Numbered from the stretch's first letter, positions 12,746-26,300 are shown. The stretch: 64,000 bases of DNA from Mauremys mutica (GCF_020497125.1 NC_059084.1:9079501-9143500), one strand, 5' to 3'. The notes: generated by a model from the sequence alone, not told the origin. Numbers and translations are program-made.

Positions 12746-14199
12746 ATACTCCTGGGTGAATAGCAGTAGCCACCATGTTGGTTCTAGTGCTGAGACTACC
12801 ATGAACCACTCTTGCAAAATGCATCATACAAACCAAATCCTGACTCTGTTGAAGTTAATAGGAGCTTTGCTATTGACTTTAGTGTGCCAGGATTTCATCC
12901 ACATCTGTCTTTATGGGAGGTATTTTCTCTGGTACACATAAAACCATATCACTGTCTCCCAAAAACTACCAACATAGTGTTTGACCCAAAGTTAAAAAAA
13001 AGGAAACCTTTAGAGTACAATGAAATACAGTTCACACACACGGGCAATCAATCATTCAACAAAATATTTATATTATTGCAGGAAAATACACAGAGGGGAA
13101 AAGAACTACAAAGAGATTCTAATTATTTGGAGTACTGTTAAATGGACTAGTGAGCCTGATAATTAGAAGCATAATAATCACTTTAAGACAAATAAAAATA
13201 ATGGTTATTTTGTACTACACGGCATGATAATTGTAACAGTACTTTTCAACGGTTTATTAGTTATTGATATTAGCTTGTTGTCCTATCAACTTTTAGAATT
13301 CTGAAACACAGTAAATTATAATCACTGCTGGCCAGACTCAAGATATGCATGAAATAACCAGGGGAAAAAAAATAACTTCTGGGGGTGGTGGTAGGGAATG
13401 TTAATTGTACAAGACAACTGATCATTCAAGTTCATGTACTTTAAACTGACCCTGGCAACCCACACACACGGATTAATTGTCTCTCTGCCAGCTAATAACC
13501 AAACCAGACACTAGTAGGCTTAAGAAAGGTTGCCCAGCGCTAAAAGCAATTGTGCTCATGTCCACAGAAATATAGTGACTGAATACAGTAGGAAAATATC
13601 ATTTCCTAGTACATAACCACAGATGTTAAATTATATTCCGTCTATTACTTGAATCATAGGCAAAGGATGCTTCATTGAATACGTGAGCTATTGGAATCAC
13701 TGGTACAGGTACCACTTTCTGATGTAAAAATTCTTACTAGAATTTCATATATGTGCAACATTATATGCCAACACTGAAGCAACAAAGCAGAATAATATTG
13801 TATTGCCTCTTGTATTTAACCTGTAACTCAGAGTAGAGCTAAATAAATGAACTAGGAATTTACTGACAGCAGAGGAATCTCAGGAGTCCCAGATTAATAC
13901 TCCTTAATTATTATTCATATCACATCTGCTTTAATATATTCACTCTGTTTTCCCTACAGATAAATGCAAAGTTCATCCATGTGCACATATTAGTTGGCTT
14001 TCGAAACTCACCAAAACATTGGGAAACGCCCAATAAAGATTATACCATAAACTACTGTTGTAGTTATCACACAAAAAATGCACACCAGAATAAAGTAATA
14101 ATTAGTAGTGCATTAAAATGCTTTACTTAATATAGTTGTGATTCTGCAGGATGTAATGTAACGTATCAGCATTTTCAAACCTTTATTATTATTTTTTAT

Positions 14200-14830
14200 T
14201 CCAATGGCGACAAAAAGTGTGTTAGGTTTACCTCGAGGTAAAAAGATAAGGGGCCCAATTCTCAGCTGTAGACAAGGAGCGCTAGACACAGCTGAGGAAG
14301 AAAAGCATCAAAGGGTCCTTCTTGATCCCCCCCCCGATCTTGGGGACAATCTACATAAGCCTGGTCATTCCCAAATGGCTCATACAGCATCTGGGAATTG
14401 CTACGGTACAGGGACAGCGGTGCAGTAGAGGATCACTGTGTTAGCTGCCTAAGGCAGGAAAGACCCTCCAGGGGAAAAGAATACAAAGTTTAGGGCCACT
14501 TTGTGGAACAGAATAAAGTGGCCAGAGTCCAGGCCAGGATAAAGGGCAAACTCTCCATCAGAGGAGCTCAAACTAAAGCTCTTCTCCTGCAATGAGCTCT
14601 GCATGTGTGGGTCCCTTGAGCCTGTGCAGCGCTCCCATGACTTCAGTGAAGCTCCACACAGAAGCAGGGAGACAAGTGTCAAAGCCATCACAAACTTGAA
14701 AGGATGTTCAATCCTTCAAACTGCAGAGGGTATCGGGCCCTTTGTACAGGTTCCCATATGCAGCAGGGACTGAACCATGTGCCCTCATGGGCCTACAGAT
14801 ATGGGTGAAGGAGAGTGCCCAGTGTGATCG
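14200..14830. repeat. Degenerate MITE mosaic with poly-C tract
   Basis: Contains GGGGCCCAATTCTCAGCTG and other fragments of the amniote 'gggccagattctcagctg' palindromic repeats, plus a C9 run near 14327. Boundaries are unclear. ORFs on both strands are incidental. Confidence 0.4.
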
Positions 14831-15699
14831 AGAACTTTACATGTCTGATGTTTTATCATAGCCATTAATTTACATGAGGAAAAAATATCTGATAGCTATA
14901 AAACACCTTTGCATGTATTGATCACTAAATGATTCTGACTGTAACTTGGAAAAAAAAGAGATACATCACTTTTTAATGCAATTAAAAATATTAGCTCTGC
15001 CTTATGGCAAGATTTAAATTTTTGCTGAGAGGGCAATTTCAGGCATTGATATTTTAAGCATGACTTTGATTTTCTTAATGCTAGCGGTTAACACACAATT
15101 GGCTATAGACCTCACTATTTTCATTAGACTTTTTTTTTTAAACCATCTTCAGACAGGGAAAGGTAAGCAACTCATTCACAGCAATACTACTGCCTCACTC
15201 ATTCTGCCATACACAATGATGACACCTGGATACAATCCATAATCTGACCACTCTCTCTTTTTTTTTTTTTTTTTTAGCTGAGTGGGGAAAATCTTAAAAT
15301 CCACAGGAGCTTTCCTTTTACTTTTCTGACTCAAATGCATTATTTTGCTTTCCCTTGCTTACATAAGAAAACAGTGTACCTGCCTTCCGTCACTGGCTGA
15401 GATGGCTTTGTTTTCCCTTCATCTGAATACAATGAATAACTTTGGACATTGCAATACAGATAAAGCTGAGCTAGCTTATATTTTCAATTGTTGTGTAGTG
15501 CAGCTGTATATTATTTCAGCTACCTGTAATGTCAGCAATGTAAACACAAGCCGAAGATAAAGCTCCACAAATGAAGCAGGTTGTAACATACCAGTCTTTC
15601 AAATCCACTTCACTAATTTTTCAAACAATAATATTACTTCTATGGACAGCAAGTACACATAACCTGGTCAGAACAGATCTATTCTGACAAGCAAGGCAA

Positions 15700-16550
15700 A
15701 TTGTATAATGCTGCCTAAGTGGCAATGAGATTCATTAATTAGGTGGCTGCTTTAGAGTGTTGTTCCCCTGCAGCTATATTCTGCTCCAGGGTGTTTTCAA
15801 TAGTATTGAATAGATGAAGCAATTACTAAATAAAATCCACTAACTGATGGCTACTGTCAGCTTCCTCTGGCTGCAGTTTCAGAGGGGTTTATGTATTTCC
15901 TGGACTATATGACTGAACTTAGAAAAATCAGCGTGATAGCATTAAAGTTATTCACATTTAAGGTGTGATTTTTAAGAATAGCCTCTACTTTTGTCAGCAC
16001 AAAATTGAGGCAGAATTAATTTGCTGTTGCAAATGCTAGCTGGAGGTTATCTAACTGCCTGACTGCACATGCAAACCAGGCTGTCTGATACCTAAAGGCT
16101 AGTATTTGTGCTCACTATTAACTGCAGGCACAAAACTACACAAGTAGCAACTGGTCCTTCTTTGATTGCAATTGCCTAGTTTGTATCTGTATTTGCGATA
16201 ACAGCATATGTACACACGACTTTTAAAAAGAATAACCTTGTGGCCAGCCAAAATGTTCTTGTTCTGTTTCATGTGCTACTCATCAGTGCACTGTAATGCT
16301 GCCACTGTTTTATGGTTCCCATAAGGAGACAAAATCCTGAGCATGTAAGCAAAAGAAATATAGTACAAATGAGTCTTCATTAATAACAAACATTGTTTCA
16401 TATTAAAGATGTGTTAACGTGCTTTTGTGTCTGTGTTGTTTCAGTTATTATGATGTTTATATTGTGCCTCATTAAAGTTGGGAGCAAAAGTAAAACAGTC
16501 TTCAGTCAGGAACATTTCACTGAAAGTTTAGGGTATCTGTAATTGTAACC
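15700..16550. other. AT-rich unique block, candidate conserved noncoding sequence
   Basis: Repeat-poor sequence with TTCATTAATTAGG and other homeodomain-type cores and no coding signal. Marked only as a candidate for cross-species comparison. Confidence 0.2.
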
Positions 16551-17929
16551 AATCTTCTGCTCCACATTAAATCTTCAAAGAATGTCAAAGAGTGTCTTAA
16601 AAACTAGAGATGCTTGACTCTATATAGATGAGGAACAGATGCACCTCTGTAATTTGCCCATAAACAAGTAAAAAATGAACCCATCAGCTATCCAGGGATA
16701 CTTGCATGCAATCTGGCAGACACATCCTTTTTTTCATTGTTTTTTTGTTACAGTTTTTAATGTCTCCCGAACCAAGCCAATGCGCAGTGCTGTTAAAAAG
16801 CTTTTACACCGTCATGTGTTTGTTTTCATAAACTTACTAAACAGAAGTGCCATCTCAGAACTCTTGCCCTTAAATAAAAACGTTACCGTCAGAACTCAAC
16901 AGAACCCACCTCTCAGTGTAAAATGGGCACACACAACGTACATTTATTTTCTGAGAAATGGAGATCACCTACCCTAAAAGTTTTCTTTAAGGTCACATCA
17001 ATGGGTTTGCAGAAAAGAAGTCTACATCAGCAATTAAACCAGCTCTCAAATGCAAGAAACACATTTAACTGAGCTCTTCTAGCTATTTTTTTAAAAGTGT
17101 CTCTAGAGTCAGGTCTGGCTTTGCAGATAACTGCACACACTTACTGCTAAGTATTGATCTAATAGTGCAAAAAAAAAGGTGGGGGGAGGGGGCAGGAGAC
17201 AACCCACAAATCTGAATTACTTTCAGCGAAAGCTTTCAATAAAAAGCACGTTTCAAATAAAGGTTCCAAAAATCAGGTTTTGGTCAATCCACTACACTTT
17301 AGGGTGCCCAATTTTCGATCTGATTTTCAACCTACACTTTAAGATTAGTAGGCACTTACTAAATGACACATTTACCACGATGAATCCATATCCCATTGTT
17401 CTGACTGATTGCAAACACCTTGCTATGAGGCACGTACACAACCTGTCACTGACATGTTAACGGAAATGGTCAGCAAGATGTAAACTAACACCTAATGCAA
17501 AGTAATCAGCACAGAAATGACGGCTAATGTCTGGACTGTATTCAAAACAAAATCAGTCACAGGCCTCAGATCCAGGTAAGGCTTTCAAACCTCTGGAAAT
17601 CCTATTTCCCTTCAGACTAAGGATGCTTCCGTGCTTGATAAAGGCACGGCTGAGCAGGTGATCAGAATAGTATCACTCTGATAGTCTACTAAAAAGTACA
17701 AACCGTGCGCTGGTTTCTCTAATAAGCCAGAACATTGACACTTGGATTACATGTCTATGAAGTAATCCTTTCATTTCCTCATCTAGAAAGAGCAGAGAGA
17801 AAAGGAATAGAAAAACCAGCTCATTTTTAACTAAAGATTTTCAGTTACAAATCATTAAATGGGACTGAGTAAGATGTACATCAGAGGCTGATAACATGTG
17901 AGCTCTTACTTTGTTGAACTTTGCTAATG

Positions 17930-18118
17930 ATCTCCTGCCTTGACTACTGCAACTTTCTCTGGTCTGCCTTCCCTGCCCTTGGCCATGCCCTACTCATGTC
18001 TCCAAAATGTGACTGCTAAAGTCATCTCTAACTGCTACTGCTTCACCTGTGTCAGGCTTCCTTATTCCTCATCCTCACTCACAAAGCCCTGAATACCTCT
18101 CTATGCCCCCTGTGCCCA
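17930..18118 (+). pseudogene. LINE reverse-transcriptase C-terminal fragment (L2/Rex-like)
   Basis: The plus strand encodes a LDYCN motif and, after frame changes and stops, an HKALN-like segment. This is the order seen near the C-terminus of non-LTR reverse transcriptases of the L2/Rex-like group. The fragment is interrupted and directly abuts the hAT element that starts at 18125. Subfamily is uncertain. Confidence 0.5.
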
Positions 18119-18550
18119 CCCACCTAACATTGCCAGGTGTCCAGTTTTTAACCGGAACTCCTGGTCGAAAAGGGACCCTGGTGGCTCCCTGCTGACGAGG
18201 CCGTTAAAAGTCCACTTGGTGTGGGGCTAAAAGGCTCCCTACCCGGCTCCACATGGCTCCTGGGAAGTGGCCAAAAGGGCCAGCCCAAAACATTTTGGCA
18301 CATGAGGCGGGGAGCTCAAATGACACCTCCATGTCCCCTCAGTTGGGCCAAAAACTTTGAAAGATCTCAATACTGTCTTCTTCCTATTCTACTCCTCTCC
18401 TGGTACTGCTCTGCTACCTACCCCAATAAAGGAGAGCTAACAACTTAAAATATCTTGTTCAAAAATTTTAAGTAACACAACTTCCAAATGCCTGAACAGA
18501 AAAAGTAACTTTTCTTGTCTGCATTGTAAACACTGGCATTTTTTGAATAA

Positions 18551-19078
18551 TCAAAGTGGTGCTTTCTGTGCCTTCTTGATTGTAAAGATTTGAACTGCTT
18601 CCTGAAGGTCCACAATCTGGGCCAGCTCATGGTCTATTGAGATGGTTGCAAGGCCGACCAGCCTCTTCTGTGTCATTGTGGAGCGTAGATGTGTTTTTAT
18701 TAACGTCAGTTTGGAGAAGCTGCACTCTCCACTGGCAACTGTTACAGGAAGTGTTAGAAGTATGCACAGAGCAACAAAAGCATTTGGGAAGAGGCTGGTC
18801 ATCTTATTTGTGCACATATATTCCAGAACAGCCTTTGGAGCTGATCCTGCTGACATGTATCTTGAAACGGCTTTCAGTTCATCACCTAGATCACTCGCAT
18901 CAATATCGCGCATGTCATCATGTGTCAACACTGTCTCTAGTGCCCTGCATTGCTGGTGTAGGTCTTCTTTAGGTATAGGGAGGAGTTTTGGAATATCATA
19001 CAACATCCCAAATATACTGCTGTGTTCCTTGAGCTGCATGAAATGTTCTTCAACTGACTGTATAGCACAATCTAGCAC
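18551..19078 (-). pseudogene. hAT transposase C-terminal region (ZMYM/TTF-type)
   Basis: A 175-codon open stretch. Its C-terminal half has the hAT dimerisation signature: a FPN-x-ALCILLTLPVTVASGE segment, CSFSKL, and LKTHLRS-like and RLxGLAxIS segments. This matches transposase-derived ZMYM-like proteins of the TTF-zinc-finger hAT group. It is the best-preserved piece of the element. The N-terminal zinc finger and catalytic core are missing or split off at 19156-19392. There are stops between the pieces, so it is a pseudogene, although this segment alone is open. Confidence 0.85.
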
Positions 19079-19155
19079 CTGGTTAAAGAATTCAGCTTTG
19101 AATTGTTGCTTGGGGTCTCTTATGGGATTATTCCACGCCTAGTGACTCTTCTTCT

Positions 19156-19392
19156 TCAGTGACTCTTGTATTCTTGAATGGGTGGGAAAATAGCTTCAGT
19201 GTGAAGTTCCTCTGCCAACTTCTGTGCATTCTTCAGAATGTTTTGAAATCCCTCATCTGACCGGTAAGACTGTAGGTATGACTTTGCTTTGTCCAGTTGT
19301 TCCATTGCTCCAGATATATCAAGGTCAACACCTTGGAGTTTCTTGCTTACATTTATTTCAAACAGTATGTCATGCCACAACACCTCCCACAC
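19156..19392 (-). pseudogene. hAT transposase, upstream fragment
   Basis: A 78-codon stretch in the same orientation and immediately upstream of 18551-19078, containing a SKKLQGVDLDISGA-like region and a QNILKNAQKLAEE helix. This order is usual for TTF-type hAT transposases. A stop-rich gap of about 80 bp separates it from the downstream part. Confidence 0.7.
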
Positions 19393-19901
19393 CCCAACTT
19401 CCTGCCTCAGCCCTGAGTCCCCGCCACACTCTGAACCCCATGGCCCTAGCCTGGAGCCCCCTCCTGCATCTCAAACCCATCATCCCCAGCCCCACCGCAG
19501 AGCCTACACCCCCAGCCGGAGCCCTCACCCAGCTTGCACCCCAAACCCCTGCTCTAGCCTGATGAAAATGAGAGAGTGAGTAAGGGGGGGAGTGAGCGGG
19601 GGCGAGGCAAGGGTGTTCAGTTTTCCATGATTAGAAAGTTGGCAACCCTACCCCTACCCATTTCTACGCTCTTGACAATCTTTGAGCCTTATCCTCTCTT
19701 CATCTTTTCCCATTCTCAGTGCTTACTACCAAGCCAACTGAGAGAGTCTTCCTGTCCTCACGCATCAAGCCAAACGGGCTCTCTCTCCTGCTACAAATCC
19801 CTTCGTAAAACTGACCCCTTTCAGATCTTCCTCTGGAGAGGTGCCTTTCCCAAAGGCAGCTAAAAAAGTCTAAACCCTGCACCGTCCACAGTCGAACATA
19901 A

Positions 19902-20345
19902 AAAAAAACAAGAACAGCCAGACTGGGTCAGAACAATGGTCCATCTAGCCCAGTAACCTGTTTTCTGACAGTGGCCAGTGCTAGATGTGTCAGAGGGAAT
20001 GAACAGAACAGGGCAATTATCGAGTGAACCATCCCCTGTTGTCCAGTCCCAGCTCCTGGCAATCAGAGGTTTAGGGACACCCAGATCATTGGGTTGTGTC
20101 CCTGATTATCTTTGCTAATAGCCATTGATGGACCGATCCTTCATGAATGTATCGAATTCTTTTTTGAACCCAGTTATACTTTGGATCTTCACAACACCCC
20201 CCAGCATGGAGTTCCACAGGCTGTGTGGTGTGAAGAAGTACTTCCTTCTGGTTGTTTTAAACCTGTTGCCTATTAATTTCACTGGGTGACGCCTAGTTTG
20301 TGTGTCATGTGAAGGCATAAATAACACTTCCTTATTCATTTTCTC
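19902..20345 (-). mobile_element. CR1-type LINE 3' region, antisense
   Basis: The plus strand reads as an antisense CR1-like tail: CCAGACTGGGTCAG and GGTCCATCTAGCCCAGT, later TGGAGTTCCACAGGCTGTG, then GAAGAAGTACTTCCTTCTGG and a TTTAAACCTGTTGCC segment. This order matches antisense CR1 3' regions (a turtle subfamily). ORFs inside it are incidental. Confidence 0.75.
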
Positions 20346-20349
20346 CACA

Positions 20350-21003
20350 ATGAATGGAGTGTGTGTGTGTTCTTAGCCGTTTGGAATTACAAGGGTCCAG
20401 ACGTTTTAATCAAGTCTCTACCAGTTCCACCTTTCTGAACTAATTTCTTCTAGTCAAGATAGTGAGTATTAGAAAGATACTTTGTGTCCTCATCTAATAA
20501 TCCTATGTTTGCAATTCTGTGTGTTTGTTATTGATTATTCTTAATTCTGCCTGTACTGTTGTACTGAGAAGGAGAGAGGATTCTCTCCAGATCTTAGCAA
20601 GGTTATACCCTATGAGTGTCCAGCTTGGGCTCATAGAGATTCTGTATTTTCTTGTTTTTCTTTTAATAAATTCTTCTATAAAGATTTGATCAAGTCCCTT
20701 CTACTGTGGATACAGGGGGAGGGAGCTAAGAGACACTCTCTCGGTGGTGAGACAGGCTTATCTCTGGGCAGAGAAGGGGGGGGGGGAAGGAGAGGCTTCT
20801 CCCTCTGTGAGTTGATCTGTGCTCCCCAGGGAACGTCTTTGGAAAGAGGCAGGGGAATACAGGGGTGTCCCGGCCCACGTAAATTGACCGAGGTGGTGGC
20901 AGCAACAAGGAGACCTACCCTAGGATTTTAGGGTGGGGGGGGATACATGCGGGTCCCCACATTGGAGCCCAATAGTTCCAAGTCGGGGGGGAACCCATGA
21001 CAG
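20350..21003 (+). mobile_element. Probable solo LTR or LTR-like fragment
   Basis: An AATAAA polyadenylation signal lies at about 20665-20672, followed by a T-rich stretch and a GC-rich purine-rich downstream half. That half contains GAGGTGGTGGCAGCAACAAGG and ends near CATTGGAGCCCAATAG and CCCATGACA. The layout (U3-like AT part, polyadenylation signal, U5-like part) suggests a solo long terminal repeat of an endogenous retro-element. No internal coding region or second LTR is seen. Left boundary and superfamily are uncertain. Confidence 0.4.
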
Positions 21004-21171
21004 TCCCATTGCGTTGAATTGCAGGGTTGGTCCTTTGCATTGACCATTGGTTCTCTTGTAATGCATCTACATCATCTTGTAAACGTGTGAGATTATCAAT
21101 TGTTAGAATTTTAAAAAGACAGGGAAGGCAAGAACCACATCTCAAGGCCACTCCCATAATTAATATAACAA

Positions 21172-21303
21172 ACATTATTATTTTCCATTGTGGTAGCACC
21201 TAGGACTAAGGCTCTACTGCACTAGGCGTTGTACAGACACTGAACAAACAGATGGTCCCTGCCCCAAAAGAACTTACAACCTAAACGTAAGACAAGAGAC
21301 AAA
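21172..21303 (+). repeat. Old SINE/LINE-tail repeat (TAGGCACTGTACA type)
   Basis: Contains GTGGTAGCACCTAGGACT, CACTAGGCGTTGTACAGACAC and TGGTCCCTGCCCC, then AGAACTTACAACCTAAA. It is one of three copies in the window (also about 23203-23302 and 35203-35285) of a repeat widespread in amniotes. I cannot name the family with certainty. Confidence 0.6.
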
Positions 21304-22022
21304 AGATGTATACAGACAAATGGAAGACCATATAGAAACAATGAGACAACATTAGTCACATGATAGGCGCTGGTCTCAGTCCACCAACAGCCTAACTACT
21401 GTCAAGTGATATTTTTCTTAAAGTGCTCCTCAAGATCTAATTGGAATCTTTTTTATTATGATAAAAAAGACCAAAGTCATCACTATGTCACATTATCCAC
21501 CCCTTTATCCTAAAGCTAAAGGAAATATCTGAGTTGTGAAGGACATCCTTTCACTGACTCCTTTCCAACCACATTAGTTACACAGAAGCTAAAACAGAGA
21601 AGCTGTCCCAAATCCATACTTGATGGCTTATTCAAAAGGAAAATGTTTGTAGCAAGCAGTATTTTCCCCTCACTCACTTCTGTGACCATGCAGATGAAAA
21701 AGTAAGTTTCACAAGTCTTTGATTTGGTTTGTATTTTGTTAAAAGGGGTCATTAAAGAGGACAGGCCAAAAGCAAACTTATGATATAGAAATGCATCATT
21801 TTCTTCAAGTTTCTGGTCAATTCAAAAACTCTACTGTGTTTCCTAACACAGTTATGGTACTCTGCATTAACCAGTGCCCCAACGTTAGCATGCAAAGCAC
21901 CCATCCTTCCCAAGCCACACTGTCTACTTTCTCTTCCATTCCTATGTGGAAGCAAGGTACTGACATTTGCAGGACTCTGAACTCTCAGGTGACAAGAGGC
22001 AGGCAGGCAGGCAAATTCAGAA

Positions 22023-22318
22023 TTTAAGGCCACAAGAGACCATTAGATCATCGAGTCTGACCTGCTGAATAGGTGACAGGCCATTAAATTTCACCCAGAC
22101 TCCTGTATTGAGCTCAATAACTTACGCCTGGCGAAAGCATAACTTCCAGAAATATACGCAGGCTTGATTTGAAGACTTAGGGAATCCACCACTGCCCTTG
22201 GTAGTTTATTCCAGTAGTTAATCACCCCTACTGTTAAAAAAAAAAGTGCCTAATTTCAGTTTATCTGACTTCAGCTTTTAGCCATTGGTTCTTGTTATAA
22301 CTTTCTCCGTTAGACTGA
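22023..22318 (-). mobile_element. CR1-type LINE 3' region, antisense
   Basis: Starts with ACAAGAGACCATTAGATCATC, followed by TCTGACCTGCTG, then a TCCACCACTGCCCTTGG segment and TTCCAGTAGTTAATCACCC. This is the characteristic order of antisense CR1 3' ends in turtles. The start (3' end of the element) lacks an obvious ATTCTATG repeat. Confidence 0.8.
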
Positions 22319-23202
22319 AGAGTGGAGAGACACAGCAAGCAGCAACATGGTATGTGAACCTGAACTCAGAGACTAGATACAATTTTATGATAATGAGCTT
22401 CTTACACCTTACTTCATCATGATGGCTTCTTTGCAAACTTTACTAACTGATTGCACGAAATGTAAAACAAATCGCGTCACCCACAGTTGCAATGCAGCCA
22501 CCTCTGGAGTGAAACATGGCAGCAGCTTATCAGCACAATGATAGGTTAGGTCTGGAAATGAGGAATACCATACGCAGTTGAAACACCAGAGGGCATTTAG
22601 GTCTGCAGAATATACTGAAACATTACTAGTAAATCAAATTAGAGTATGACAGTGCAACCCCTTTATACTTGTAAACATTGCCATAGGATTCCTTTTAAAA
22701 TGAATGCTCATTAAAGACCCATGGTTTTTTCCCAATAAACACTGGTGGCAAGAACTTTGGTTTTATGCCTCATTTGGAAAATGGCACCTCCAACATTGGT
22801 GCAGTGGTTTAATTAGATGTATTAGTCCTGCGTCCCTTTCACAATAGATTTAATACTTACATAGGTCTAAACCCTCTGGCCCTTACACAGCAAATCTCCC
22901 ACTGGAATTAATGGAACGAATGATCTGAAAGTTTTGCCTGGCCGAGGAACAGTCGCTTACCGTTTTCCTTTGCCATTCCCTATGGTCACTCATGGCATAA
23001 GTACTCTGTGTGCTACTGGAGATGGGCAATTGTATCAAACAAGCTGGATATGAACCCTGTTCCTTCTGCTCCACAAATGTAGGTCTGTAGTATTTCAGCT
23101 GCAGTCCTATAGCTATCAGTAGTATTAGGTCCTATAGTTTGTCTGGGTGTCCATTAGTGGAGGGCAACATCATGTTCAAAAGCAGCTTATATCTGTTTGC
23201 AT

Positions 23203-23302
23203 TATTATTTATCATTTCTATTGCAGTAGTGCCAAAGGATCAGAGCCCTGTTGCACTAGGCACTGTACACACACAGTCCCTTTCTCAATGAGTTTACAAT
23301 AA
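23203..23302 (+). repeat. Old SINE/LINE-tail repeat (TAGGCACTGTACA type)
   Basis: Second copy of the family at 21172: GCAGTAGTGCCAAAGGATC, TTGCACTAGGCACTGTACAC and GAGTTTACAATAAA. Confidence 0.6.
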
Positions 23303-26300
23303 AAAAAAACCAACAAAAACAGACAAAGGGGGTTTCACCATAGAGCTGCATAAGACACAGGCTTGCCAGCAGGTTGATAAAACACCTGAGATAAAGTAGT
23401 ATAATCAATAAGAATAGTGTAGATTTAAAAAACGATTGAGTACGACATGATCAATTCATACCACAGTAAACTAGTAGAACAGAACATCTGCAGCTACAAT
23501 AAGCTAATTTAATGATACTTCATCAAGTGCTCACACTTTCAACTACTGTTGTTCATGGTACAATGAAGCCTGTGTAAAAATATGTCATGAGTCAATATGG
23601 CATTGTGGAGAAAAGAAAAGACCCACACATCATTAAAATTTTAAGTAAGCCTTCATTAAATAAAATACACCAAATTAGCTCCTTCAGAAGAATTTAATTA
23701 GTCAATACATGCAGGTTGAACTCACAATATGCCATTGTTATTTTGTGAAGCCATTCATTTTCTTAAAGATGTGCCATAAAAAGGATTTTAAAAAAAAAGA
23801 AAGAAAAACCCTAGTAAAACACCACAATTCTTTTACGAAAAAGACAAAGTATCCCTTGTAGATCATGCAAACATCTCAAAACATTTCCATGTGAAAACAT
23901 TTTTCATTGGTACTGTGTATAGAATGCTGCCTTATTAAGTTGATTTCAACCATGTCAGCCATCTTCATTAAAAAGGTCAGGGATAATATTCCACTTTTTA
24001 CAGCAAGAAAACCTCAACAGCTGCACAGTAAAGGAGGGACAACAGATTCTTAAACAGAAAAGAGGAATTACCAGCTACCTAGCTTGAACTGAAACCTTGG
24101 GAAGCCCCATCTGCAGTTTCAGTCATTACAAATCATGATAATTATGTGAGTTTGCAAGCCCATATATAAAATTTCAATACCTATGAGGAACTGCAATGCT
24201 GCAATGTCCACAATACAAAAACATTGCCAGCTCATTTTGAGCGGCTTCAGGCTACTTGTAACAGAGAGAGGAGATGAATCAATAAAATGTTATCAGTAAA
24301 ACAGTTTGATTCCTGCACAGTTAAGCGCATGGCCACTTCTATATCTCAATCCCCTCCGGTCAATATAATTTCACACAGTTACCCAGTTCTCAGCAGTGAA
24401 ATGATACTGGTGGATGTTTCAGAAATTCTAAAGCACTTATTTCTACATGGGGGAAGGGAAAAAACAGAATACATTTTTTTTTATTTTGGTTCAGAACCAC
24501 AGATCTTTAGCACAATCTTAAATGCTAAAAGTTCTCTGCCCCAGCTCTGGTAAATTAAGTTATTCTGAAAAGGTTCAGTAGGACTAATCCTGCATGATTT
24601 ATTCTCCCCGTCCCCAACTTCAACAGGAGATTTGGGTGAGTAAAGCAAGCAAGGTTTGGATTTGATCTTTCACTGCATGTAAAGATGAGTCTTATAATAA
24701 GGGTTAGTTTCTGCCCACTTTACTCAAGCACTTCTTAAGAAAAGGGGAAAATGCTGTTGAGTAAAGCAAACAGAACTTGGCCCTCTCACAAGGATTTAAG
24801 AAACACAAAATAATACTGACATAGACAAACTCTAAAGTTAATCTAATATTCCATCATATATGCATGTAATTCCTCATGCATACCCTTAATTTCCAGCTTC
24901 CCATCTGAGCATGTAATATAATAATGCCTACGGTTAATCACACATCTTCAAAGAGTTGCATTTCCTGGATAAATAAAACAGCAAATATACCTCCAAACAC
25001 AGGAAGAAATCATTGTCATTGCTAACCAACTACAGTACTCCAGAGGCAGGTAATGTTCACAAGGAAGCTCATTTTAGACACAAATCCACTTTCCTTGATT
25101 TAATTTGATAATGGCTTAATAAATGAGTATAATCCTATTAAGGGCCCAATCCTGCTCCGACTGAAGTGAAAGGCAAATCTCCAATAGACTTTAATGGGAG
25201 AAGGACTGAGCCCCAACACCTGTGCAAGGTTAAAAATATTTCTGCTTTTTCATTTTGTCCCCATTTTCATCCAATTATCTCTCATCTATTTTCTTCTGCT
25301 AGTCAGCACCCTGCACAGCACCCAAGAGGCTAAGATAACAGCTGATCCCACAGCCATTAAAAGACAAAAGGCATTTGCTATGAGTATTTGCTGTAGTGAA
25401 ATAACTCCTACTCTTACACTCAATTCCAATTAATGCAGGATTATGTCGCTAACAAAATTTCACTAAAACCAAGATCAAGCTACTTATTCTCCCTCTACCT
25501 CATAGTAAATCTGTTCTGAACGGTTTCGTTTACAAATATTTTAAGATCATTTTAAAAATGCGCAAAGCCTATAGAATTTATGCATGGTATTTTTTTCTCC
25601 CTTTGCTATACCTTTACACTAGGAAACATGTATAGCTACATTGTTGGCACAAAATTCTAACATAATGGTTAAAACATAAGCATGATGGTTTTTTTCTGTT
25701 GAAAAAACAAAAAATAAACCAGATTTCTATGATACAATCCAAGCTGTTCTAGCATGTTTGGGTTTTTGTGTGACAGAGATTGGTTTTACAACTTTCCCCT
25801 AAACAGGCTAGTATTTTAGCATTGTAAAACATTAAACTTACATTTAAATAGCAAACCTGTAGTGCTCATCACATGTCCTATATCACCGTTCTGCACTGTT
25901 CATCCACAACAAACCAGGATGAAGAAAGCAGTTGACCATACTAGAAGATTAAACTTGCCAAAATACAAACAAATCAGTCCCTTTAAAAAAAAAACACTTC
26001 AGAAATCAAATAACTTGCTGGGGGAAGGTTAGAGCTTCCCGAATAGAGATTCCATTGGGAGGAGTTTTAGATTACCACTACAATACATTCAGAAATAAAT
26101 AGATAAGCCTTTTGCTCTGCAACACTAGCTGATATTGCAAGACTGGAACTAAGTCTTAGAAAACAGAGGGAACGGTTAAAAAGCATTTTTTCCCCCGATC
26201 TGTCCGCTTTTGTTTTGTAATCGAAACCATCAAATGAACCACATTTCTATATCGCATGAGGGATTATCACAATGAAAAATATTCTGACTTGATAACACTT

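Larger units (their letters stand above)
18125..19650 (-). mobile_element. Degraded hAT element with transposase remnants
   Basis: Ends resemble TAGGGTTGCCAGG on both sides: TAACATTGCCAGG at the left and GTTGGCAACCCTA at the right. The flanks CACCCACC and CCCCTACC are a possible decayed 8-bp duplication. The interior holds minus-strand transposase segments (18551-19078 and 19156-19392). The two ends match those of the element at 31173-32353, which lacks the transposase. The GC-rich, CCCCAGCC-repeated stretch at 19385-19560 belongs to the element. Confidence 0.75.

Noticed and set aside
20115..20348. 77-codon minus-strand ORF
   Set aside because: It lies entirely within the antisense CR1 3' region, which is non-coding.
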